This document shows, one piece after another, positions 1 to 5,675 of a DNA stretch of 5,675 bases; the stretch's first letter is position 1, and every line of letters starts with the position of its first letter. Under the pieces are notes generated by a model. It was given only the letters and a program-made list of their open reading frames with translations. It was not told where the DNA came from and did not search any database. Location: assembly GCA_019424645.1 (NCBI GenBank), contig JAHYZB010000089.1:15009-20683 (forward strand). Direction: 5' to 3'. A program made the translations under genes and the position numbers. The DNA is from Oxalobacter formigenes (GTDB lineage Bacteria; Pseudomonadota; Gammaproteobacteria; Burkholderiales; Burkholderiaceae_D).

Positions 1-54
1 CAGGTTTTTGTCATGACGATGATGTTTGTAAAAGGACCAGGAAACTTGCTATGA
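1..54 (+). CDS. Possible 3' end of an upstream gene (partial)
   Basis: Frame 1 is open from the window edge and ends at TGA 52-54. That stop overlaps the kinase ATG at 51 in an ATGA arrangement, the classic layout of translationally coupled genes. The visible tail would read QVFVMTMMFVKGPGNLL. Only 17 codons are visible, so an open frame of this length could be chance. No domain can be recognised. Frame 3 (the kinase frame) is also open to the edge, so this is one of two possible readings. If the frame is real, the kinase is the downstream member of an operon. Confidence 0.2.
   Translation, partial: QVFVMTMMFVKGPGNLL
31..42 (+). promoter_or_regulatory. Ribosome binding site of the hybrid kinase
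   Basis: Two AGGA-type purine runs precede ATG 51. The one at 39-42 (AGGA) leaves 8 bases to the start codon, an ideal spacing; AAAGGA at 31-36 is more distant. The reading frame stays open to the left edge without another ATG, GTG or TTG in frame, so this site is the main reason to place the start at 51. No promoter can be assigned in the 50 available bases. Confidence 0.65.
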
Positions 55-3000
55 ATCTGACATCGGAAAACCAGTTGTTCGGCAATCCGGATTGGGTTCG
101 GGATGTCTTGAATACCAGTAATACCGGGCTTTGGTCGATTTGTGTCGATACAAAGACCGGCGTTGGCCGGATGGTTGCCAGCGATGTGATGCTTGAGTTG
201 CTCGGGTTGGACGATCATCCTTCGGCGGAAGATTGTTATTCGCACTGGTTTTCGCGCATCGATGCCGGGGCGATGGATTATGTCCAGACGAGCGTGGCGA
301 AGATGCTCGGGACGGGCCAGTTCTCTGAGGTCAGGTATCTCTGGCATCACCCGAAATGGGGTGATATTTATATCCGTTGCGGCGGCAAGGTTTACCGTCG
401 GGAAGAAGATGTAATCGAACTGCGGGGTTATCATCAGAATATCACCGAACTGCTGGAGCTGAAAGAAGAAAACCTTCAAAAAAAACAGCAACTTATCGAG
501 GTTGAGAAAGAGAAAAACCGGTATAACTCGCTCTTCGAGTCTGTGGTGTGCGGAATCGTTCAGTACCGGTTTGTTGAAAACGACAATGTGGTATTCAAGA
601 ATGCCAATCATGAGGCGATTCGTATTCTGGGTTATGAACCGGAGGAATTCTGGAGCAAAAAGGAGTGGCATTTCCCGTCGCTGGTCGTCGCTGAAGACTG
701 GACACAGGTGTTCGGGGAAATGGCCAAGCTGCAGAAGGTGGGAGACAAGTCTCATTTCGAGTACCGTTTGCTGAAGAAGGACGGGAAGCCCTGCTGGATT
801 ATCGGGTGTGCCGAAATGATTCTGGATGTGGATGGCGAAACGATTTTCCAGAGTGTTTTCCTGGATATCGACGACAGCAAGAAAGCGGAGATTGAAAACG
901 CCATGCTGGCCGAAAAGGTACAGGCCAGCAATGAGTTGCTCCGGATTTCGCTGGAACACACGAAAGCGAGCGAGATTTATTATTATCCCGAAAAAAAACT
1001 GGTGATCGTGCCGGAAAGGACTCAGGTACGGTACAGGTGCAAGGCACGGTACGAGAATATGCCTCACAGTCTGGTGGACGATTTTGTCGATCCGATCAGT
1101 CGGGATGCCTGCGTGGAAATGTACCGGCGCATTCACGCGGGGGAGAAAACCGCTTCCTGTGAGATGAAAACCCGGGACTCGGACGACTGGAACCGGACGA
1201 CGCTGTCGACAGTGACTGTGAGGGATGGCAGGCCTGTCTTTGTGGTGGGCATCGTCGAGGATATTACGAATGAAAAGAATATCGAACTGGAAAATGTCCA
1301 GTTGCATGCCATTCACGATTACATCATGAATAACGATTATGATCTGATGAGTATTGGTGATTTGAACAAGTCCCAGTATTCGATGCGTTTTTCGGATGAC
1401 GTGGACAAGAGGGGCATGCCCTTGTCCGGCAATCTGTTTTCAGGCCATACCGGGTTTATTGAAAAATTCGTCCATCCGGATGAGCGCGGCCGGATTACCG
1501 AAGAATGCGACCTGCACCGTCTGATGAAGAATCTGGAGATGGAAGGCGGTAGTTATTCTTTTTATTACCGTTCAACGGATACTCCTCCCCGTTTCAAGGA
1601 AGGCAAGATCAGTTATTTCAATGGCTTTAAGGATCGCCTGCTTTTGACTGTGAGGGATATTCACGATATGCGCCTGAAGGAGGAAAGGGTTCGCCAGACC
1701 TTGAAGGACGCATTGATGGTCGCCGAAAAGGCCAATAAGGCAAAGTCGGATTTCCTCTCGAAGATGTCGCATGACATGCGTACGCCGATGAACGGGATTA
1801 TCGGGCTGGCGATGATTGCGGAAAAATACCGCCACGATCCCGACCGGATGAAAGAGTATTTTTCAAAGATTACGGTGGCTTCACACCATTTGCTCGGCCT
1901 GATCAACGATGTGCTGGATATGTCGAAAATCGATTCGGGAAAGATTGTTCTGGTTACGGAGCGGTTCAATCTGGTGTCGTTGGTAAAAGACGTGGTCGAT
2001 ATCGTGATGCCGGATTTGAAGTCGCGCCAGCATGCTGTGCGGATGTTAGTGGCGTCCGATGTTCACGAGAAGGTGGAGGGGGATCAGCTTCGGCTGCAAC
2101 AGGTGTTCATGAATATCCTGTCCAATGCAGTCAAGTTTACACCTGCGGGTGGTCATATCGGGATCGATGTGTCCGAGTCGCCTTCCACGTTTGCCGGGTA
2201 CGGTTGCTACCGTCTCGTTTTTTCGGACGACGGTATCGGTATGTCGAAGGAATTCCTGAAGAAGATTTTCGTGCCGTTTGAGCGCGAAGACAACAGCATG
2301 ACGTCGAAGATTTCAGGCACCGGTCTCGGGATGCCGATTTCCAGGGCGATTGTCGAGATGATGAACGGCTCGTTTGATGTCGAGAGTGAACGGGGCGTCG
2401 GTTCGACATTCACGGTAACGGTCCATTTGAAGCATCAGCCTGCCGATTCGGGTATCGATGCCGACTTTTTGAGAGGCCAGCCGGTTCTGGTGGTGGACGA
2501 TGATGCCGAACGCGGCAAGACAACGGTTGCCCTGTTGACCGGGCTGGGTGTCGTGGCGAAGCAGATCGATACCGCGCGCCGTGCGCTTGGCCGGATTCTC
2601 GATGCAAACGAGTCGGATCATCCCTATTACGCTGTTCTCATGAATGGCGGTATTTTCGATATGGAACCGTCCGAGTTCGCCCGCCGGGTTCGTTTGAGTG
2701 AAAAACATCCCTTGAGACTGGTGCTGTGTTCGGACGATACGGACAGTGCTGTCCGGATTCCGGAAGTCGATGCGATGCTGTCATGGCCTCTGGAAACCGG
2801 TGTGCTGGTTTCCACCCTGAAGGCTTTGGGCAAAGAACCGGAAAGCAAATCTGAAGAGACGATGAGAACGGACTTTACCGGCAAGCGGATTCTGCTGGTT
2901 GAGGACAATGAGCTGAATCTTGAAATCGCGGCCGAGATCCTGAAGATGACGGGGGCGACGGTCGAAACGGCCGAGGATGGTGCCCTTGCGGTAGCGAAGG

Positions 3001-3257
3001 TCGATAAATCGCCACAAGGGTTTTACGACATGGTGCTGATGGATATTCAGATGCCGGTCATGGATGGTTATGCCGCGACGCATCATATACGGGAATTGCC
3101 CCGCAACGACGTCTTGACGCTTCCTGTCGTCGCCATGACGGCCAACGCTTTTCCGGAAGATGTCAAAAAGGCGCTTGATACGGGCATGAACGGGCATATC
3201 GCCAAGCCGATCGATTTGTCTGTCCTGTATCAGGTCTTGAACCGCTGGCTCAAATGA
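51..3257 (+). CDS. Soluble multi-PAS hybrid sensor histidine kinase with two receiver domains
   Basis: This is a 1068-residue hybrid kinase for a multistep phosphorelay. No signal peptide or membrane segment is visible, so it should sense in the cytoplasm. Domains in order: a PAS-like module at about 15-135; a charged coiled linker at 135-158; a clear PAS at about 159-275; a third PAS-like module at about 295-410; a diverged PAS-like module at about 418-540; a coiled helix at 540-565; HisKA with H-box SHDMRTPMN (phosphoacceptor His574); and HATPase_c with N-box NILSNAVKFTP (Asn692), G1 box DDGIG (726-730), F box FVPFER and G2 box GTGLGM (756-761). Receiver 1 (about 810-925) keeps the acidic pocket DDD 816-818 but has Asn865 at the phosphoacceptor position and Trp912 in place of the conserved Lys. 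Receiver 2 (about 945-1066) is intact: Glu951/Asp952, Asp998, Thr1030 and Lys1052. There is no C-terminal HPt domain, so phosphate must pass to a separate HPt protein. The PAS ligand cannot be predicted. The kinase core is certain; the PAS count and boundaries are approximate. Confidence 0.95.
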   Translation: MNLTSENQLFGNPDWVRDVLNTSNTGLWSICVDTKTGVGRMVASDVMLELLGLDDHPSAEDCYSHWFSRIDAGAMDYVQTSVAKMLGTGQFSEVRYLWHHPKWGDIYIRCGGKVYRREEDVIELRGYHQNITELLELKEENLQKKQQLIEVEKEKNRYNSLFESVVCGIVQYRFVENDNVVFKNANHEAIRILGYEPEEFWSKKEWHFPSLVVAEDWTQVFGEMAKLQKVGDKSHFEYRLLKKDGKPCWIIGCAEMILDVDGETIFQSVFLDIDDSKKAEIENAMLAEKVQASNELLRISLEHTKASEIYYYPEKKLVIVPERTQVRYRCKARYENMPHSLVDDFVDPISRDACVEMYRRIHAGEKTASCEMKTRDSDDWNRTTLSTVTVRDGRPVFVVGIVEDITNEKNIELENVQLHAIHDYIMNNDYDLMSIGDLNKSQYSMRFSDDVDKRGMPLSGNLFSGHTGFIEKFVHPDERGRITEECDLHRLMKNLEMEGGSYSFYYRSTDTPPRFKEGKISYFNGFKDRLLLTVRDIHDMRLKEERVRQTLKDALMVAEKANKAKSDFLSKMSHDMRTPMNGIIGLAMIAEKYRHDPDRMKEYFSKITVASHHLLGLINDVLDMSKIDSGKIVLVTERFNLVSLVKDVVDIVMPDLKSRQHAVRMLVASDVHEKVEGDQLRLQQVFMNILSNAVKFTPAGGHIGIDVSESPSTFAGYGCYRLVFSDDGIGMSKEFLKKIFVPFEREDNSMTSKISGTGLGMPISRAIVEMMNGSFDVESERGVGSTFTVTVHLKHQPADSGIDADFLRGQPVLVVDDDAERGKTTVALLTGLGVVAKQIDTARRALGRILDANESDHPYYAVLMNGGIFDMEPSEFARRVRLSEKHPLRLVLCSDDTDSAVRIPEVDAMLSWPLETGVLVSTLKALGKEPESKSEETMRTDFTGKRILLVEDNELNLEIAAEILKMTGATVETAEDGALAVAKVDKSPQGFYDMVLMDIQMPVMDGYAATHHIRELPRNDVLTLPVVAMTANAFPEDVKKALDTGMNGHIAKPIDLSVLYQVLNRWLK

Positions 3258-3258
3258 G

Positions 3259-3287
3259 AAAAACCGGCCTTTAAGGCCGGTTTTTTT
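3259..3287. terminator. Bidirectional intrinsic terminator between convergent genes
   Basis: A perfect GC-rich inverted repeat, CCGGCCT (3264-3270), TTA loop, AGGCCGG (3274-3280), lies right after the kinase stop. Seven T residues follow on the plus strand (3281-3287). Five A residues precede it (3259-3263) and become a U-run in minus-strand transcripts. It can therefore end both the kinase and the SUFU messages, which converge here with only 49 bases between their stop codons. The plus-strand U-tract is longer, so termination is probably stronger in that direction. Confidence 0.93.
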
Positions 3288-3306
3288 ATGTTGAAGACGG
3301 GATGTT

Positions 3307-5286
3307 TTACTGCAAGGGGTCATCATCGTCGTCTTCCATGTCCGTCTGGTGGAACTGTCCCGTTTCGTCACGGTACCAGGCCGTGCCGTAAGGGGCGTCC
3401 AGAAGCGGGATGATGTCGGGATCGTAGTTGCAGACGGTGTTCAGTGAATAGATGCCTGCCTTGTCCGGATCCATCATGTAGTCGGACGATTCGTCACCTG
3501 CGGTGAACCGCCAGCCGGAGTCCGGCATGTCCGGATCGGGTTCTTCACGGTACATGTATCCGATTTTCCTGCCGTCGACCATGATGCGGTCGGTGGCAAG
3601 ACAGCCTTCGGGGCCTTTCCAGTCTTTCAATACGTGTTTGATGTTCTCCCGTTTTATTTTCCAGTTTTTCCTGTCGGACGAGGTGCAGACCGAGCTCCGG
3701 TTGACGTCGACGATGATGGCGTCTTCATCCAGAAGGGCGATCAGTTTGTCGGCATCGTGCGTCTGTTTGTAGTTCAGTTCGTCCTCGAAAAGCGGTACCA
3801 TCTGGTAGAACCTGATTTCATCGCCGTTGGGCAGGCTGCAGGGCGTCTGTTCCCGCTCCATGAAAAACAGTCCCGGATTGATCAGCATCATGGATGACAG
3901 TTCCGTGTTCCCTGCAAACGGTTTTACATGCGGGACGGTATGTCCCCATCCGAGCCAGGTATCGTTGGTGATGGGGAGCCTTGCCATGACTTTGAGCCAG
4001 CGCATCGGCCAGTACCATTTTTCGTCGTCGTTCTGGATTTCCCAGTTCGACGGGAGGCAGATCATCATTTCGGCCCGTTCCAGTTTTTTGTCCTTCAGGT
4101 GGGACGGGACATTCATGCGGTGCGCACCCATCCCTATCGTGACGAGTGTGTAGAACGGTCTTGCCCGTGTCGGGTTGATGATGGCGATATCGACGTGGAT
4201 GTCCGGCGAAAAGACTTCGTGGAATACGAAATCGTATTCGCCGAAAGTCTGGACAATATAGTTTTCGACAGCACTCAGCTCTTCTTCGCTGTAGAGTTCG
4301 GGCAGCTGGCCTGACGTTCCCACGTTTCCGATTCCGGAGATGGAGGCATTCGTTTCGAGCAAGGGCGAGGTATCGCCGGTTGCCTTGCAGCTCCAGATCA
4401 GGTATTGCCATGCGTCTCCATCGTCCGGCTCGAGTTCCAGAACCCGTTCGAACGCACCTTTGGCAAGCGTTTTCTTGCCGAGGTAGTATTTGGCCACGCC
4501 CATCTGGAAATGCCAGCCCGGATCGTTTTCACCCTGATGGGTAATCGTATTCAATTGGGCGATGGCTTTTTCATGCTCGCCCAGATTGTTGTTGGCACGG
4601 GCAAGCAAAAGCGTCAGTTCGTAACCGCGTTCAGCCGGGCGGATGTTATGGATTTCCTCGACGATTTTGTCGAATTCCTTTTCGGCGTGATAGCGGTTCA
4701 ATCGTCCGATCAGAGTTTTTCTTGCCTGTCTGGACTCATACTGTTTCTTTTCGTGAGCCAGGCGGGCAATGCGCTGTGAGCGGGCAGCAGTGGTATCGTC
4801 GGCAGAAGACAGGTAGTGGCCGAGTACGCTTTCGCTGTCTAATCCGTTGTCGATAGCGTCTTTCAAGGTCAGGAATTCGTAATCGCCGGGAATGAGTTTC
4901 AGCCCGATTTCAATGGAATAGCGCGCATCGTTTTTCTGTCCGGCATGGTATTGCATGCGGGCGAGTTGCAGCCATCCCCACGGGTAGTCGGGTTCGACTT
5001 TGGTGCCTTTTTCACTGATTTTCAGGGCTTCGTCGTATTTGCCCTGATAGGCGAGTGCTACCGAATAGCGGTAATGCCAGATGCCGCTATGGATGCCTTC
5101 GCGTTCGACACCCTTGAGCCATTTTTCCGCCTCGAGATAGGATTCATAGGTATCCGCAAGCAGGCTGATGATGCCGTTCATGCGGTTGTCATGGTCGAGC
5201 TGCATCAGGGTGGCGCGCAGGCCATCATTCAATACTTTCCGTTTTTCCCTGTCCGATTCAAAACCCTGAGAACGAATATGGTTCAT
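3307..5286 (-). CDS. TPR-repeat, suppressor-of-fused (SUFU) and DUF2185/Imm33-like domain protein
   Basis: This is a 659-residue protein, probably cytoplasmic, with no signal peptide or membrane helix. Residues about 35-150 and 200-300 contain TPR-type helix pairs; the clearest are at 69-103, 102-136 and 256-290 (for example ALAYQGKYDEALKISEKG). Residues about 341-520 match a bacterial SUFU domain: HVDIAIINPT (364-373), FYTLVTIGM (378-386), MNVP (391-394), AEMMICLPSNW (405-415), WPMRWLK (426-432) and TWLGWGHTVP (443-452). Residues about 520-645 resemble DUF2185/Imm33: CLATDR (562-567), IGYMYREEPD (575-584), SGWRFTAGDE (590-599) and NYDPDIIPLLDAP (620-632). An acidic tail (EDDDDD) ends the protein. 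SUFU and Imm33-type domains are known among immunity proteins of polymorphic toxin systems, and TPRs usually mediate protein binding; an immunity or protein-binding role is inference. The start at 5286 is chosen over an in-frame ATG at 5415 because GGGAG lies 6 bases upstream and a -10 element lies inside the 43-residue extension, whose composition is not protein-like. The SUFU call is firm; the C-terminal family name is less so. Confidence 0.9.
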   Translation of the reverse strand: MNHIRSQGFESDREKRKVLNDGLRATLMQLDHDNRMNGIISLLADTYESYLEAEKWLKGVEREGIHSGIWHYRYSVALAYQGKYDEALKISEKGTKVEPDYPWGWLQLARMQYHAGQKNDARYSIEIGLKLIPGDYEFLTLKDAIDNGLDSESVLGHYLSSADDTTAARSQRIARLAHEKKQYESRQARKTLIGRLNRYHAEKEFDKIVEEIHNIRPAERGYELTLLLARANNNLGEHEKAIAQLNTITHQGENDPGWHFQMGVAKYYLGKKTLAKGAFERVLELEPDDGDAWQYLIWSCKATGDTSPLLETNASISGIGNVGTSGQLPELYSEEELSAVENYIVQTFGEYDFVFHEVFSPDIHVDIAIINPTRARPFYTLVTIGMGAHRMNVPSHLKDKKLERAEMMICLPSNWEIQNDDEKWYWPMRWLKVMARLPITNDTWLGWGHTVPHVKPFAGNTELSSMMLINPGLFFMEREQTPCSLPNGDEIRFYQMVPLFEDELNYKQTHDADKLIALLDEDAIIVDVNRSSVCTSSDRKNWKIKRENIKHVLKDWKGPEGCLATDRIMVDGRKIGYMYREEPDPDMPDSGWRFTAGDESSDYMMDPDKAGIYSLNTVCNYDPDIIPLLDAPYGTAWYRDETGQFHQTDMEDDDDDPLQ

Positions 5287-5292
5287 GATTGA

Positions 5293-5297
5293 CTCCC
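5293..5297 (-). promoter_or_regulatory. Ribosome binding site deciding the SUFU gene start
   Basis: Read on the minus strand, GGGAG is followed by six bases (TCAATC) and ATG at 5286-5284. This is a good Shine-Dalgarno match at normal spacing. The alternative in-frame ATG at 5415 has no comparable site just upstream, so the gene is called from 5286. Confidence 0.75.
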
Positions 5298-5316
5298 GGA
5301 TGTGGTGACGTTTTCG

Positions 5317-5322
5317 ATTATA
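5317..5322 (-). promoter_or_regulatory. Promoter -10 element of the SUFU gene
   Basis: The minus strand carries a perfect TATAAT here, 30 bases upstream of the start codon. Transcription would begin near 5309-5310, giving a leader of about 24 bases that contains the ribosome binding site. The -35 region is poor: at 16 bases spacing the best hexamer is TAAACC, three of six matches to TTGACA. A weak -35 suggests dependence on an activator or a modest basal level. No transcript evidence is available. Confidence 0.55.
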
Positions 5323-5324
5323 GG

Positions 5325-5342
5325 AACCGATTGCCGTCGGTT
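5325..5342. promoter_or_regulatory. Operator-like inverted repeat next to the SUFU -10 element
   Basis: AACCGA (5325-5330) and TCGGTT (5337-5342) form perfect six-base arms around a six-base centre, TTGCCG. The 18-base element sits just upstream of the minus-strand -10, inside the -35/-10 spacer, where a bound dimeric repressor would block polymerase. It has no U-run, so it is not a terminator. The arms are short enough to arise by chance. Confidence 0.3.
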
Positions 5343-5664
5343 TATTGCGATTTTTCGTGTTATCCGTTTTCTTTATTGGAACGCAAGCGCAAAGTGATGA
5401 TTTAAGAAATGTCAAAAGAAGGAATGGCTCGGCGGTTGCGATGCCGAAAATGTCAAGGTGAAAGGGCGGTTTTGTCCTGAAACCGGACTGCTGTCAGAGG
5501 AATTGAGGGGTAACAAAGCGGTAAAAAGGGATTTCCTGTCTCAACATCGGCCAGCTATACCCTGCGCTTTTGAATAAACCATATACAGCTCACAATAGCC
5601 ATATATGAACATTATGGTGGATCGGAGTTCAAATACACCCGAGACCACATGAATCAGAACGCAT
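5343..5664. other. Non-coding intergenic region, no convincing gene
   Basis: No open frame here combines useful length, a ribosome binding site and protein-like composition. The longest plus-strand candidates are 23 codons (from ATG 5409) and 15 codons (from ATG 5605), both without a Shine-Dalgarno site. No tRNA cloverleaf was found. The stretch from about 5570 to 5625 is AT-rich (TTGAAT at 5570-5575, CATATA and ATATAT runs) and could hold a plus-strand promoter for a gene beyond the right edge. The best pairing I find, TTGAAT with CACAAT at 5591-5596, has a short 15-base spacer and is not a firm call. Confidence 0.5.
5467..5485. repeat. Short inverted repeat in the right intergenic region
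   Basis: CGGTTT (5467-5472) and AAACCG (5480-5485) are perfect six-base arms around a seven-base centre. No T-run follows on either strand, so terminator function is unlikely. It could be a regulator site or a small RNA hairpin. It shares the AACCG/CGGTT half-site with the inverted repeat at 5325-5342 but with opposite orientation of the arms, so a common binding protein is only a weak suggestion. Confidence 0.25.
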
Positions 5665-5675
5665 AAGGGAAAGGA
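5665..5675 (+). promoter_or_regulatory. Shine-Dalgarno-like sequence of a gene beyond the right edge
   Basis: The last bases read AAGGGAAAGGA, an excellent purine-rich ribosome binding site that is cut off by the window edge. A plus-strand start codon would be expected within about 5-10 bases to the right. That gene would be divergent from the SUFU gene and would share this intergenic region. Confidence 0.45.

Noticed and set aside
2781..3371. Minus-strand open frame of 196 codons opposite the kinase 3' end
   Set aside because: It is antisense to the conserved receiver 2, runs through the terminator hairpin and overlaps the end of the SUFU gene. It is a shadow of the kinase codons.
3928..4314. 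Plus-strand open frame of 128 codons opposite the SUFU domain
   Set aside because: It lies wholly antisense to conserved SUFU codons, with no ribosome binding site or recognisable motif.
3818..4411. Minus-strand open frame of 197 codons in another frame inside the SUFU gene
   Set aside because: It overlaps the conserved SUFU domain on the same strand. Its Arg/His/Pro-rich composition is typical of an out-of-frame reading of real codons.
5287..5415. A 43-residue N-terminal extension of the SUFU protein from ATG 5415
   Set aside because: It spans the likely promoter -10 and the GGGAG site, has low-quality Arg/Lys/Asn-rich composition, and has no ribosome binding site of its own. The start at 5286 is much better supported.
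5409..5480. 23-codon plus-strand frame with a CRKC motif
   Set aside because: It has no Shine-Dalgarno site, is very short, and a single Cys pair is not enough to call a zinc-binding peptide.
5617..5650. A tRNA-like T-loop (GTTCAAAT) within a GTGG/CCAC pairing
   Set aside because: The five bases on either side of the loop do not pair as a T-stem, and no acceptor, D or anticodon arms can be built.
5605..5666. Two tiny plus-strand frames (15 and 5 codons) overlapping as ATGA before the right-edge Shine-Dalgarno, as a leader peptide
   Set aside because: Neither has a ribosome binding site at proper spacing and neither has a run of one regulatory amino acid. Chance is the simpler explanation.

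Overview
The window looks like part of a bacterial chromosome. Base composition is balanced to slightly GC-rich, genes are closely packed, and ribosome binding sites are ordinary GGAG/AGGA types. The protein styles (a many-PAS hybrid histidine kinase and a TPR-SUFU protein) suggest a Gram-negative proteobacterium. A host-associated betaproteobacterium would fit, but that assignment is only an impression. No rRNA, tRNA, CRISPR array, insertion sequence or phage gene was recognised.

Layout. Bases 1-50 hold the ribosome binding site of the first gene and perhaps the last codons of an upstream gene. Bases 51-3257 (+) encode a 1068-residue soluble hybrid sensor histidine kinase: about four PAS-like modules, a HisKA/HATPase core with all catalytic boxes, a degenerate receiver and an intact C-terminal receiver. 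Bases 3258-3306 are a short convergent gap with a strong hairpin terminator that has T-runs on both sides, so it can serve both strands. Bases 3307-5286 (-) encode a 659-residue protein with N-terminal TPR repeats, a suppressor-of-fused (SUFU) domain and a C-terminal domain resembling DUF2185/Imm33. Bases 5287-5675 contain no convincing gene. They hold the minus-strand promoter and ribosome binding site of the SUFU gene, two short inverted repeats, and a purine-rich Shine-Dalgarno-like sequence at the right edge that probably belongs to a plus-strand gene starting just outside.

How the genes relate. The two large genes are convergent and separately transcribed, so there is no operon argument for joint function. 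The kinase should sense a cytoplasmic signal through its PAS modules and pass phosphate from His574 to Asp998 and then to an HPt protein encoded elsewhere. The SUFU protein combines two domains that occur among immunity proteins of polymorphic toxin systems, but no toxin is visible here. The most interesting points are this TPR-SUFU-Imm33-like architecture and the kinase's first receiver, which has lost its phosphoacceptor Asp and its conserved Lys.
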